Assembly (NCBI GenBank): GCA_021323705.1
Contig: JAJPKL010000035.1
Location: forward strand, 1-36,745
Reading direction: 5' to 3'
DNA: 36,745 nt
Origin: Nitrososphaerota archaeon
GTDB lineage: Archaea; Thermoproteota; Nitrososphaeria; Nitrososphaerales; Nitrosopumilaceae
The notes beneath the pieces were generated by a model that ran no database searches, was not told the DNA's origin, and saw nothing but the letters and a program-made list of their open reading frames with translations. This document shows positions 15,126-23,603 of this stretch, piece after piece; position 1 is the first letter of the stretch; each line of letters opens with the position of its first letter. A program made the position numbers and the translations under genes.

Positions 15126-15416
15126 CAAAATATTGGTAACTTACGAAAGTAACATGTATAAAATTTCTTTGGATAAATTCTATCCAATCCTTATATCATC
15201 ACTAACATTGTTCCTTAACAAGGTGGCGCAATCCATTATAAATTACTTAAAAACTGGATACCATGGGATCGGGCACTTGTCTCAGATACTCCACCCAATG
15301 GAAGAAGGTGTTTAGAAATGGGACTATGTAGAAAATTCATTTGTAATAAAAAATTCATTTGTAATAAAAAATTCATTTGTAATAAAAAAAATCCGGCAAA
15401 CTCTAATCCCAGTATA
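15126..15416 (+). repeat. Intergenic region with three perfect 18-bp tandem repeats
   Basis: ATTCATTTGTAATAAAAA occurs three times in tandem without mismatch at 15335-15388, ending 28 bp before the preferred start ATG (15417) of the large secreted protein. If an upstream ATG (15318) were used, the repeat would encode KFICNKK three times in front of a second, normal signal peptide, which is unlikely. The units may be protein-binding sites or a slippage-prone promoter or leader tract. Confidence 0.6.
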
Positions 15417-17837
15417 ATGCCGTATAGAAAAAGTCTTGCCCTGATTGTTTTTACTGCCATTTCAGTCTGTATGATCTTTTTTGTGCCACAGCATGCATTT
15501 TCTACGTTGACATTTACCGATTACTCTAACAGCACTTCCACTATAACAAACAGCACTTCCTCTCAGACACAAAACAGTACGTCGACTCAAGGTTCAAGCA
15601 ACACTAATCAAACTAATACGGGCACAACATCTAATACAAACTCTACCAACACTCAAACCACAAACTCAACACAGTCTAGTACTAACATGACTTCAAATAC
15701 ATCAAACTCTACCAATGTCACCAATACCACAAACCAATCTACGCAACAGTCTAGCGAGTCATCAAGCCCAGTGCAAAGCCAGCCTCCAGTAGAGTCCCAG
15801 CCATCTGATTCAGGTTCAACAACAGTACTTTCTCCCAGTTCAAGCGAGTCTTCTTCAAATAATGAAGCCGTGATATCTCCAAGCATTGTTATCTCAGGAG
15901 TAAATGACTCTGTTGCAAACTCCAGCTCAGCTGCCTCTACCGTATACACAGGTGCACCAATTCTTCCACCACAGCTGTTGCTAACTAATGACCAGTTATA
16001 CTATGCCTACGGCGATGTTGTAACCATAAAGGCAGTACTGCCGGGTACGAGTCTGCAAAATATTGCTGTTGTGGTTGCAGACTCGACAGGCAACGACATT
16101 GTGTCAAGGACTATAACTACAGATGAGAACGGTACTGCACAACTACAGTTCAAGATTCCATCCAACTTTGAAACGGGTGTCTATCAAGATATTGCAACTG
16201 CTATGGTTGAGGGAAAAAATTACACCAACTCAACAAAATTTAACGTCATCAAGACACACGGCATATCAATAGATTCTGTACAGCTAATAGACCAGCAAGG
16301 AAACCCGGTATCCATGATAAAGAAAGGCCAGAACAACTTTGTCCAAGTCTCAATCTCATCAGGCGAGACAATGCCAGCACTTCTTACAATGAACTTGTTT
16401 GATACCAACCAAAGCAGCATTGGTACTGCATCAATCAAGTCTACCATTACGCCAGGGGACTCTCAAGTAACACTCTCCTTCTTCATACCTCCAAACGCCC
16501 AGGTGGGAACGTCTGACATTTTTACCGATGCCTATTCTGACTGGCCTGCCAATGGCGGAACTCCGCTTACAACAGAATTGTGCCTATCTGCCAGCTTGGA
16601 AGATGCCGCAACACTACCAGTCTCATACCAACCAACGCCTCCACAGTCTTGCAGTACTCAGCATCCCCAAAATATATCTGGAACAACACTTGTGTCAACC
16701 CAGTACAAAATGACAAATGACCAAGCATCAGTCACGTTAGGTATTGCAGTGCAAAATGACAGCATGACGTTTATGAGCCCAACCCAGGCCCAGCTTTTGG
16801 CTCTTGCATACAAAAATGGTACGGCATCAAATGTTGGAGACAAATCAATTGCTCTAGTAAACCTAAACCTAAATGACCTCAACTCTACCGTTGCATCAAA
16901 CACAACAAGCCCTGCTGTTGTGACAAATTTCACTACTCTGGTAGGCCCGGCTCTCCAAAATGACCCGATGGCACAAAAGATTCTTCAAGAGATCGAGGTA
17001 TCAAAACGTCAAGTGGCAAACATAATTGGAAACGCGACCGCCGCAAAAATTAACGATGATCTAATACAAAAACAACGGGCAGCAGCAGCAAGTCAACTAA
17101 AGCAGGACCTTACTGCGCTTGCACAATCAAATATAGCAAATACGCCAAGTGCAGCATATACATCATTTCTTGCCACGGTACCAGACAACAGAACGCAGCA
17201 GGTCTTTGAGGGTGAATTTAATTTCATGCAAGAACGAGTTTCTGCAGCAAATGCTGCCATGCAGAACGTGCTTGATGGAGGAGGAAGCTGGGACCAGGCA
17301 ATTCAGACCTTTAACAACTATGCTGCAGTAACCCATGCGCAAATAGTGCAGATAAATCAAAACCTCAATGTAGCATACGGCCTTGCAGACAGCAATGTTC
17401 AGTCATGCTTTGACAGCAATGGTGATCTTACAGTTGTACACGGAACAAATCCATGCATTGCAAATCTTGAAAACAACTCTACCAACTCTACCGGAATCAA
17501 GATAGTGTCAGTACAACCGACGGATCAGAACGGAAACAAGGTCTCCCTATTTACAAGAGGGCAGAGTGGATTTGTTCGTGTAGATATTCACTCAAGCTAT
17601 TCCACTCCTACACTTGTAACAATAAACTTGTTTGACTCAAATCTTGATACCTTGGGAACGACATCTGCAAAATACTCACTAAATCCCGGAGACTCTGAAG
17701 TAGTACTTCCATACTACGTACCATCCCAGGCTTCTACAGGGCTTGCCAGCATGTACGCTGACGTACTTACAGACTGGCCAAACAAAGGTGGAACATCGCA
17801 ATCCCATGAACTATCATATTTCGTTGGGCTCTCGTAG
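15417..17837 (+). CDS. Large secreted protein with Ser/Thr/Asn-rich linker and duplicated Ig-like domain
   Basis: From ATG 15417 the 806-residue protein starts with a signal peptide (MPYRKSLALIVFTAISVCMI), then about 115 residues made almost only of Ser, Thr, Asn and Gln, a likely glycosylated surface stalk. A first beta domain (VVTIKAVLPG ... FKIPSNFETGVY) is of the MG2/Big-like type. Then a homologous pair is visible: residues about 281-390 (SVQLIDQQGNPVSMIKKGQ ... DAYSDWPANGG) and 692-806 (SVQPTDQNGNKVSLFTRGQ ... DVLTDWPNKGG), with a helical, Ala/Gln-rich region in between. It is the first gene of a three-gene operon. The function is probably a cell-surface or S-layer-associated structure; no enzyme motif is seen. 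Confidence 0.8.
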   Translation: MPYRKSLALIVFTAISVCMIFFVPQHAFSTLTFTDYSNSTSTITNSTSSQTQNSTSTQGSSNTNQTNTGTTSNTNSTNTQTTNSTQSSTNMTSNTSNSTNVTNTTNQSTQQSSESSSPVQSQPPVESQPSDSGSTTVLSPSSSESSSNNEAVISPSIVISGVNDSVANSSSAASTVYTGAPILPPQLLLTNDQLYYAYGDVVTIKAVLPGTSLQNIAVVVADSTGNDIVSRTITTDENGTAQLQFKIPSNFETGVYQDIATAMVEGKNYTNSTKFNVIKTHGISIDSVQLIDQQGNPVSMIKKGQNNFVQVSISSGETMPALLTMNLFDTNQSSIGTASIKSTITPGDSQVTLSFFIPPNAQVGTSDIFTDAYSDWPANGGTPLTTELCLSASLEDAATLPVSYQPTPPQSCSTQHPQNISGTTLVSTQYKMTNDQASVTLGIAVQNDSMTFMSPTQAQLLALAYKNGTASNVGDKSIALVNLNLNDLNSTVASNTTSPAVVTNFTTLVGPALQNDPMAQKILQEIEVSKRQVANIIGNATAAKINDDLIQKQRAAAASQLKQDLTALAQSNIANTPSAAYTSFLATVPDNRTQQVFEGEFNFMQERVSAANAAMQNVLDGGGSWDQAIQTFNNYAAVTHAQIVQINQNLNVAYGLADSNVQSCFDSNGDLTVVHGTNPCIANLENNSTNSTGIKIVSVQPTDQNGNKVSLFTRGQSGFVRVDIHSSYSTPTLVTINLFDSNLDTLGTTSAKYSLNPGDSEVVLPYYVPSQASTGLASMYADVLTDWPNKGGTSQSHELSYFVGLS

Positions 17838-17847
17838 GAGTTGCAAG

Positions 17848-18321
17848 ATGAAGGCTTTGATTGGAGTATTGTTTGCTGTACTAGTTCTTGGCTTGCCAAA
17901 CTCTTGGGCCCAAGAAGACCAGTCAATTGTTATCATTATCTCCAAGAGTACCTACAGCCCAGGTGATACGGTGAATCTAAGCGGTACAGTAAACGGTGGA
18001 ACTCCGGGGCAGTTGGTAGCAGTACAGGTAAAGGATCCAAAGGGAAACCTGATTTTGATTCGAACCGTACAGGCTGACCAAAATGGAAACTTTGCACTAG
18101 AATTCAAGATCCCTCCAACTGCCTCATCAGGCAACCTCAACATAACGGCAAGTGCAAGAATCAGCGGATTTGTTATCACACAAAGCAAGACAATTACAAC
18201 ACCCGTGCCAGAATTTACATCCTCGGGGCCTGTCTTGGTTGTTGGAATTGTGTTGTTGCTAATTTTTTATACGATGCTTTTGACTCGTAGATCTGCAATA
18301 GGTCAAATGTTTGGTGCATGA
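17848..18321 (+). CDS. Secreted Ig-like domain protein with PEF-CTERM-like tail
   Basis: The start is ATG 17848, set by the signal peptide MKALIGVLFAVLVLGLPNSW (cleavage before QEDQ) and a GGAG site 11 nt upstream that overlaps the previous stop. The mature domain (SKSTYSPGDTVNLSGTVNGG, QADQNGNFALEFKIPPTASS) is a single Ig-like/MG2-type beta domain, close to the first beta domain of the upstream protein. The end has PVPEF, a hydrophobic span (SSGPVLVVGIVLLLIFYTML) and basic TRRS, a PEF-CTERM-like archaeosortase signal or a simple membrane anchor. Its stop overlaps the start of the next gene (ATGA). Confidence 0.78.
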   Translation: MKALIGVLFAVLVLGLPNSWAQEDQSIVIIISKSTYSPGDTVNLSGTVNGGTPGQLVAVQVKDPKGNLILIRTVQADQNGNFALEFKIPPTASSGNLNITASARISGFVITQSKTITTPVPEFTSSGPVLVVGIVLLLIFYTMLLTRRSAIGQMFGA

Positions 18322-18941
18322 AAATGAAGACACTTCACATATCAATAATTATAGCTGCGGCAGTTGCTGCGGTTGTAATATTTGGAGTAATGGCTGCATT
18401 GACTCCACACCTGTTTCAGTTTAATCAACAGTCAAACTTGGGTGAGGCCGAGTCAGAGCTTGCACTTGTTGTATCAATGAACTCTACAGATGTAAAGGTA
18501 GGACAGGGGATGGGAATGAACATCTCCCTTACAAATACGTCACCAAACACTTTGGTTGTGGTTCCAAAGCACGACTGGCCTCTGAGGCAGTGGAGCATGG
18601 GCCCCTGCCTTTTTCACCTACCATTTGGTATGGCCTTGTTCCGGGGAGATTATACAATACAAAACATGACAGAGGGCCATCGCCTCCCGCTGTATCCAAG
18701 AGGAGTTTACATGTGCAAGACAATCGGCATAGTGGACTATGTCTTTGAGCCGTCAAGCAACAAGGCCACAGTTGAGACCTACAACTCTACAAATTTCCCA
18801 GTTACAATGCAATACCGCATTGCATTCAATGGGTTCTATGACGGACCAAAGTTCCAGCCTCTGACACCAGGTGTGTATACAGTAGTGGGAGATGACCAGT
18901 GGGGACATGTCATGGTCAACCATTTCACAGTGACAGGCTAG
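18318..18941 (+). CDS. Secreted or membrane-anchored protein, third gene of the surface operon
   Basis: The ATG overlaps the stop of the previous gene, so translation is probably coupled. The N terminus is a signal anchor (residues about 7-28, ISIIIAAAVAAVVIFGVMAA). The exported part has a beta-sandwich look, with the segment VGQGMGMNISLTNTSPNTLV typical of an intracellular-proteinase-inhibitor/BsuPI-like or CARDB-like fold, Trp- and Pro-rich loops and the end LTPGVYTVVGDDQWG. Two cysteines (GPCLF, YMCKT) may pair. No enzyme motif is visible. The operon context points to a surface complex with the two upstream proteins. It is convergent with the radical SAM gene, with a 9-bp gap. Confidence 0.7.
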   Translation: MKMKTLHISIIIAAAVAAVVIFGVMAALTPHLFQFNQQSNLGEAESELALVVSMNSTDVKVGQGMGMNISLTNTSPNTLVVVPKHDWPLRQWSMGPCLFHLPFGMALFRGDYTIQNMTEGHRLPLYPRGVYMCKTIGIVDYVFEPSSNKATVETYNSTNFPVTMQYRIAFNGFYDGPKFQPLTPGVYTVVGDDQWGHVMVNHFTVTG

Positions 18942-18950
18942 AATGTAAAT

Positions 18951-19829
18951 CTAGAATCCTCTAAAACCGATTGGCCTGCACAATTCTGGGTGTTCTCTGA
19001 GATATGAGATCTTCTCTAACATGCTTTCTTTTTCCTGAGGAAATGTTCCGCCTATTGGATATGCATTGGATCCATGATTTGCGCGAAAGACCACAGGTGT
19101 TGCAGGCTCCATCTTTCTTACTAGCAACTCTAGCTCATCTAGCGCATCTGTGTCATCAATTGGCAAGAAGGGTTCCCTGAACTTTGTCAAAAACTCATCG
19201 CGAATACCCTCCTCAAGCTGTAGTGTCAGTGCACCCACATAGTGAGGCGAGGTGGCGCTTAGAACCTTTGCAGTATCTTCAATGTGCTGCTTGGAGTAGT
19301 ACTTTCCGCCAAGGCCCAAGATTATCATGCATGATATGGTATATCCTGCATCCTTTGCCTTTTGGCACGACTTGATTATGGTCTGACTTGTTGCCCCTTT
19401 TGTTATCTTTTTTAATATGATGTCAGCGCCGGTTTCTATTCCAATGTAAAACATGCCAAGTCCAGCATCATGGAGTCTCTTCAAATCCTCTGGAGATTTT
19501 TCCAAGATGTTTTTTGGCATGGCATAGCATGATATTCTTTCAATATTTGAAAACTTGGTTCGTATATAATCTAAAATCTGAATCAATCTCTCAGTTGAAA
19601 GGTTGAGCGCATCACCATCTGCAAGAAATATTCTGCGCGTCTCTTGCATGTGTCTTGCAGCAATATCAATTTCCATTTTTATTTCCTCCCAGTGCCTCTC
19701 TTGGTATTCTTTTGTTCTGTACATGTTGCAGTATGAACACTTGTTAAACGAGCATCCAAGCGTTACTTGAAAAATAAGCGACTGGGCTTCTGATGGAGGC
19801 CTGTAGAGTGGATAATCATAGTTTAACAT
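18951..19829 (-). CDS. Radical SAM protein (CX4CX2C type)
   Basis: The [4Fe-4S]/S-adenosylmethionine motif is C26-X4-C31-X2-C34 (GCSFNKCSYCNMY), one residue longer in the first gap than the classical CX3CX2C, as is found in a recognised subset of radical SAM proteins. The TIM-barrel pattern follows: IFLADGDALNLS (glycine-rich-type strand after the cluster), FYIGIETGADIILKKITKG (typical IGxEtGs motif) and ISCMIILGLGGK. The C-terminal part (ANHGSNAYPIGGTFPQ) is characteristic of this conserved archaeal/bacterial family of unknown reaction. It starts at ATG 19829 and is divergent from the wHTH gene at 19929. Confidence 0.85.
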   Translation of the reverse strand: MLNYDYPLYRPPSEAQSLIFQVTLGCSFNKCSYCNMYRTKEYQERHWEEIKMEIDIAARHMQETRRIFLADGDALNLSTERLIQILDYIRTKFSNIERISCYAMPKNILEKSPEDLKRLHDAGLGMFYIGIETGADIILKKITKGATSQTIIKSCQKAKDAGYTISCMIILGLGGKYYSKQHIEDTAKVLSATSPHYVGALTLQLEEGIRDEFLTKFREPFLPIDDTDALDELELLVRKMEPATPVVFRANHGSNAYPIGGTFPQEKESMLEKISYLREHPELCRPIGFRGF

Positions 19830-19928
19830 TAAGGTACGACTGCGCTTTATCCAATTTATCAGTTTGCTGGCGGTTCACTTCAAAATAATGAGATGTTTTA
19901 ATTAGCAAGTAACACAGCAAGGCATACG

Positions 19929-20231
19929 ATGCCTGCTGACCCTTATGCAAAGCGCTTGCTCTGGTTCGTCTTTGCAGGATCGCGTGGAGGCATAAATAGG
20001 ATGAGGCTTGTTTCTGCAATACGCCAAAGACCGCTTAATGCAAACCAGCTGGCAAAGGAGCTAGGGCTTGACTACAAGGCAATACAGCACCACATTGGGG
20101 TCCTTGAAAAAAACAACCTCATAACTAGAGTTGGCGAAAAGTATGGTGCAACCTACTTTGTCTCTACTTTTTTGGAGGTTAACATGGAAGCCTTTGATGA
20201 AATTGTGACCAAATTGGAAAAAAGTAAATAA
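19929..20231 (+). CDS. ArsR-like winged-helix regulator (100 aa)
   Basis: Residues about 20-80 are a compact winged helix: INRMRLVSAIRQRPLNANQL, LAKELGLDYKAIQHHIGVLE (recognition helix) and the wing RVGEKYGATYFVS. This is the small ArsR/HTH_20-like type frequent in thaumarchaea. The C-terminal helix MEAFDEIVTKLEKSK may dimerise it. A small membrane protein gene follows after 26 bp on the same strand and may be a sensor or target; this pairing is inference. Confidence 0.85.
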   Translation: MPADPYAKRLLWFVFAGSRGGINRMRLVSAIRQRPLNANQLAKELGLDYKAIQHHIGVLEKNNLITRVGEKYGATYFVSTFLEVNMEAFDEIVTKLEKSK

Positions 20232-20257
20232 GCGCAGTAGCGGCAAAGTGTTTTTAA

Positions 20258-20542
20258 ATGGAACCTCTAATGACTGCAAGCACTATTGTCTCTGGCGCCA
20301 ACATGGTGGTGCTTGGAATTCTTATGAAGGTCTTTGGAGGAATTTATTCCAAGACTCACGCACAGCTCCCGCTTGGAATGATATTTTTTGCAGGCCTGCT
20401 CTTTTTGCACAATGTAATTACAGTTTATGCATACTTTTCTATGATGGAACTCTATGCAACAGCTCTTCTGCCCTATCTGCTTGCTATACATGCGGCTGAA
20501 CTTGCAGGAATCTTGATACTTTTGAAAATAACTCTGGAATAG
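20258..20542 (+). CDS. Small membrane protein with three helices
   Basis: This 94-residue protein has three hydrophobic helices (IVSGANMVVLGILMKVFGGI, LGMIFFAGLLFLHNVITVYA, ATALLPYLLAIHAAELAGIL). It starts at ATG 20258, 26 bp after the wHTH gene, and is probably cotranscribed. No known family. A His near the second helix and one near the third (LHN, IHAAE) could be ligands, but that is speculative. Confidence 0.7.
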   Translation: MEPLMTASTIVSGANMVVLGILMKVFGGIYSKTHAQLPLGMIFFAGLLFLHNVITVYAYFSMMELYATALLPYLLAIHAAELAGILILLKITLE

Positions 20543-20579
20543 TTGTTTAGTTTATTTGTGACTTGGCTAAACCAAACTT

Positions 20580-21032
20580 GTGAAACAACAATACAAAGAA
20601 TATCTAAATCTTAACAAAAACATTCTTCTTGGGTTCTCTGCCTCACTTGTAATTTCTGCAATTGCATCACAGTTGCTATCGACTCAACAAAACTATGTGA
20701 ACGCAACGCTTACCTTGGTGGTAGATTATATCGTATACTTTACAACCTTTGGAACGCTATTTTACTTTGACAACAGAAAAAAGTACCTGTTGGATTCAGG
20801 AACGGTCAGGAGGCAAGCACTGAAAAGAGACCTTGTAAAAATAATCTCGTCTCTTGGAATAGGGGAAGTCGTATATACCATATCTAGATGGTCTTTGCAA
20901 TACTATTTGCTTGGAGACTCTCATCCAGCATATGCCTCATCTCTTATCTCACAGTCAATTTCTACCTGCATCTATATGGCAACAGTAAACCTGAGTGCTA
21001 GGATAATGAGGTTGTACCGAGATGGCACTTAG
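20580..21032 (+). CDS. Conserved membrane protein (150 aa)
   Basis: The protein starts at GTG 20580 and has about four hydrophobic segments: ILLGFSASLVISAIASQLL, ATLTLVVDYIVYFTTFGTLF, VKIISSLGIGEVVYTISRW and SSLISQSISTCIYMATVNLS. Between the second and third is a basic cytoplasmic loop (FDNRKKYLLDSGTVRRQALK). It looks like a 4-TM archaeal protein of unknown function; GtrA-like topology cannot be excluded. Its end overlaps the start of the RNase HI-like gene by 11 nt, so the two are likely cotranscribed. Confidence 0.7.
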   Translation: MKQQYKEYLNLNKNILLGFSASLVISAIASQLLSTQQNYVNATLTLVVDYIVYFTTFGTLFYFDNRKKYLLDSGTVRRQALKRDLVKIISSLGIGEVVYTISRWSLQYYLLGDSHPAYASSLISQSISTCIYMATVNLSARIMRLYRDGT

Positions 21033-21378
21033 CATTTTTGTTGATGGTTCCGGAGGGCAGGAGGGGGGCTTTGGATTTTTTGTCAAGGAGACTGGCGAGT
21101 CATTCTACCAAAAGGAAGCTGGGATAACAAACAACCAAGCAGAGTACACAGCAATAATTGCTGCACTAAAAAAATATCTAGGAACTACGCAAGAGATCAT
21201 AATCTACAGCGACTCCAAAAACACAGTATCTCAGCTAAACCATGAATTTGCAATAAACAACGCTCAGCTAAGATCGCTTGCAATGGAGGCCTGGGAACTC
21301 ATGGGCAAGTACAAGGATTTGCAGATAAAGTGGATTCCAAGGAAAGAAAACTTGGCAGGAAAAATGCTTGGAAGTTAA
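21022..21378 (+). CDS. RNase HI-like protein
   Basis: The RNase H fold is clear: first strand FVDGSGG with catalytic Asp8, the helix NNQAEYTAIIAAL with Glu41 and IIIYSDSKNTVSQL with Asp64. RNase HI cleaves the RNA of RNA/DNA hybrids using four acidic residues. The usual fourth Asp (in a motif such as N..AD.L) is replaced by NLAGKML near the end, so either another residue substitutes or activity is reduced. At 118 residues it is shorter than typical HI (about 140-150). The start ATG lies inside the preceding membrane-protein gene. A TATA box for the next gene follows within 30 bp. Confidence 0.88.
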   Translation: MALSIFVDGSGGQEGGFGFFVKETGESFYQKEAGITNNQAEYTAIIAALKKYLGTTQEIIIYSDSKNTVSQLNHEFAINNAQLRSLAMEAWELMGKYKDLQIKWIPRKENLAGKMLGS

Positions 21379-21410
21379 AACTAGCCAAGCTTGTGCTCGC
21401 GGATAAACTT

Positions 21411-21423
21411 ATTATATATAAAA
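21411..21423 (+). promoter_or_regulatory. TATA box of the acyl-CoA synthetase gene
   Basis: ATTATATATAAAA at 21411-21423 is centred about 28 bp before the ATG (21445). With archaeal start spacing of about 25 bp the transcript begins almost at the start codon, giving a leaderless mRNA. Confidence 0.65.
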
Positions 21424-21444
21424 CTTTGAAACCATCTCGTTCAA

Positions 21445-23550
21445 ATGACAGATTCTTTATTTCTCTCTCCAAAATCAATTGCCATAATTGGCGCATCAGA
21501 CAAGGAAGGAAGCGTAGGTAGAGCAATCACATCAAACATTCTCAAGGGATACACTGGAAAGATCTTTCCGATCAGCCCTACAAGAGAGACTGTATTTGAT
21601 AAAAAGGCCTTCAAAACTGTCTTGGATGTACCTGAGCCAATTGACCTTGCAGTAATAGTCACAAAAAATGAGGTAGTACCTTCCGTCCTTGAGGAATGTG
21701 GAAAGAAAGGAATCAAGGGAGCTGTAGTTATCACTGCAGGCTTTAAGGAAGTAGACGAGGAGGGTGCAAAACTTGAACGAAGGCTAGCCGAGATCTCAAA
21801 GCAGTACAACATCAGAATAATTGGTCCAAACTGTCTTGGAGTGATGAACCTTGCTCCACAAACAATGATGAATTCCACTTTTCTAAAGGTAACTCCCAAG
21901 TCAGGAGGAATAGCACTTGTCTCACAAAGCGGTGCAATATGTGCCGCACTTGTAGAAGATGCCAGTGCGCAAGGAATTGGTTTTTCTGCTGTGATAAGCA
22001 TGGGTAACAAGGTTGACCTCAACGAGGTTGATATGCTCAAGATGCTTGCCGAGCATGATCAGACAAAGGTAATTGTCATGTATCTTGAAGACATGACTAG
22101 CGGAAGAGAGTTTCTAAGAGTGTGCAAACAAATAACAAGATTGGGACAGCTCAAAAAACCAGTACTTGTGTTAAAATCAGGAAGGAGTCCGGAGGGAGCA
22201 AAGGCTGCCATGTCGCACACTGGTGCGCTGATGGGCTCTGACGAGATCTACGACGCGCTACTTACACAGGCTGGTGCAATAAGGGTAGATTCAATGGAAG
22301 AGCTATTCGACTATGCTACAGCATTTTCAAAACAACCTCTTCCAACAAAAGGCGACCTAGTTATAGTTTCAAACGCGGGAGGTCCTGCAATCATTTCAAC
22401 AGATGCATGCTCAAAGCTTGGCATAAAGATGGCAAACATTGAAGACATAAGACCGCAGATAAACGCAGTAATTCCACCGTGGGGCACATCAAGAAACCCA
22501 GTGGACATTGTAGGTGACGCAGATTTTAACAGATTTGATCATGTGCTAAATCTAGTTCTTGCACACAAAAACGTGGGCTCTGTAATTGCGATGTGTACCC
22601 CATCTGCCACACTTGATTACAACAAACTTGCCGAGGTTATAGTAAACGTCTCAAAAAAGCATGGCAAGACAATTCTTGCAAGCCTTATGGGTCTAGATGA
22701 GGGAATAAAGAACAAAGAAATACTTGTAGAGGGAGGAATTCCACACTACAAGTATGCAGAAGGTGCAATTCGAGCACTCAAGGCAATGATAAGATTTGCA
22801 CAGTGGTCTGAGGCACACGAAGGCAAGATACAAGAGTTTAAGGCAAATAAGAAAAGAGTAGAGCAAATCTTTGCCAAGGTGAGGGCAGAGGGACGAAAGA
22901 ACCTACTTGAAGAAGAGGGCCAAGAAGTGCTCAAGGCCTATGGCATACCGCTTCCAAAAAGCATCCTTGCTACAAAGGAGAGTGAGGCAACCGTTGCTGC
23001 AAAAAAGATTGGTTATCCAGTTGTAATGAAGATTGCATCACCACAAATCATACACAAGTCAGACGCAGGAGGTGTCAGGGTAGGGCTCAAGACTCCGCAA
23101 GAGGTGAAAAAGGCATTTAAGGAAATAATCAAAAATGCAAAGAGATACGACAAGAAAGCAACAATCAAGGGAGTCCTAGTACAAGAGATGGTAAAGGGCG
23201 GCAAGGAAACAATCATAGGTTCAAAGCAAGAGCCTGGGTTTGGTCCTGTTGTAATGTTTGGAATGGGAGGAATCTACGTCGAGGTACTCAAGGATGTCAC
23301 TTTTAGAATAGCGCCCATCACAGACTCTGAAGCAGATGATATGATATCGTCCATCAAGACAAACAAGTTGCTGCAGGGTGTAAGGGGAGAAAAACCATCT
23401 GATGTACAAAAACTGTCTGAATGTCTCCAAAAAATTTCGCAGCTTGTCACTGACTTTGAAGAGATAAAAGAGCTTGATCTAAATCCAGTTCTTGTATTTG
23501 AAAAAAGCAAGGGATGCAAAGTAGTTGATGTGAGAATTGGTCTTGCATAA
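21445..23550 (+). CDS. ADP-forming acyl-CoA synthetase, probable 4-hydroxybutyrate-CoA ligase
   Basis: The 701-residue protein is a fused alpha/beta NDP-forming acyl-CoA synthetase. The CoA-binding domain is at the N terminus (KSIAIIGASDKEGSVGRAIT), then succinyl-CoA-synthetase-like domains with the phosphorylatable His258 (AAMSHTGALMGSDE), and a C-terminal ATP-grasp domain from about residue 485 (GYPVVMKIASPQIIHKSDAG, GVLVQEMVKGGKE, ELDLNPVLVF). It activates an acid with CoA and ATP giving ADP, the energy-saving variant used in the thaumarchaeal 3HP/4HB cycle. Position directly before 4-hydroxybutyryl-CoA dehydratase, as described for Nitrosopumilus maritimus (Nmar_0206/0207), points to 4-hydroxybutyrate as substrate. 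3-Hydroxypropionate or acetate-type specificity cannot be excluded from sequence. Confidence 0.9.
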   Translation: MTDSLFLSPKSIAIIGASDKEGSVGRAITSNILKGYTGKIFPISPTRETVFDKKAFKTVLDVPEPIDLAVIVTKNEVVPSVLEECGKKGIKGAVVITAGFKEVDEEGAKLERRLAEISKQYNIRIIGPNCLGVMNLAPQTMMNSTFLKVTPKSGGIALVSQSGAICAALVEDASAQGIGFSAVISMGNKVDLNEVDMLKMLAEHDQTKVIVMYLEDMTSGREFLRVCKQITRLGQLKKPVLVLKSGRSPEGAKAAMSHTGALMGSDEIYDALLTQAGAIRVDSMEELFDYATAFSKQPLPTKGDLVIVSNAGGPAIISTDACSKLGIKMANIEDIRPQINAVIPPWGTSRNPVDIVGDADFNRFDHVLNLVLAHKNVGSVIAMCTPSATLDYNKLAEVIVNVSKKHGKTILASLMGLDEGIKNKEILVEGGIPHYKYAEGAIRALKAMIRFAQWSEAHEGKIQEFKANKKRVEQIFAKVRAEGRKNLLEEEGQEVLKAYGIPLPKSILATKESEATVAAKKIGYPVVMKIASPQIIHKSDAGGVRVGLKTPQEVKKAFKEIIKNAKRYDKKATIKGVLVQEMVKGGKETIIGSKQEPGFGPVVMFGMGGIYVEVLKDVTFRIAPITDSEADDMISSIKTNKLLQGVRGEKPSDVQKLSECLQKISQLVTDFEEIKELDLNPVLVFEKSKGCKVVDVRIGLA

Positions 23551-23603
23551 GACCGCCGATTTCTGTTATAATATTTATATTACTTTGGGAGGGTATAGCA
23601 GAT

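Noticed and set aside
15318-15416. N-terminal extension MGLCRKFICNKK... of the large surface protein
   Set aside because: It is made of an 18-bp tandem repeat and stands before a normal signal peptide starting at 15417.
17743-17847. 35-residue extension of the second surface-operon gene overlapping the first
   Set aside because: The signal peptide starts at 17848 with a GGAG site before it.
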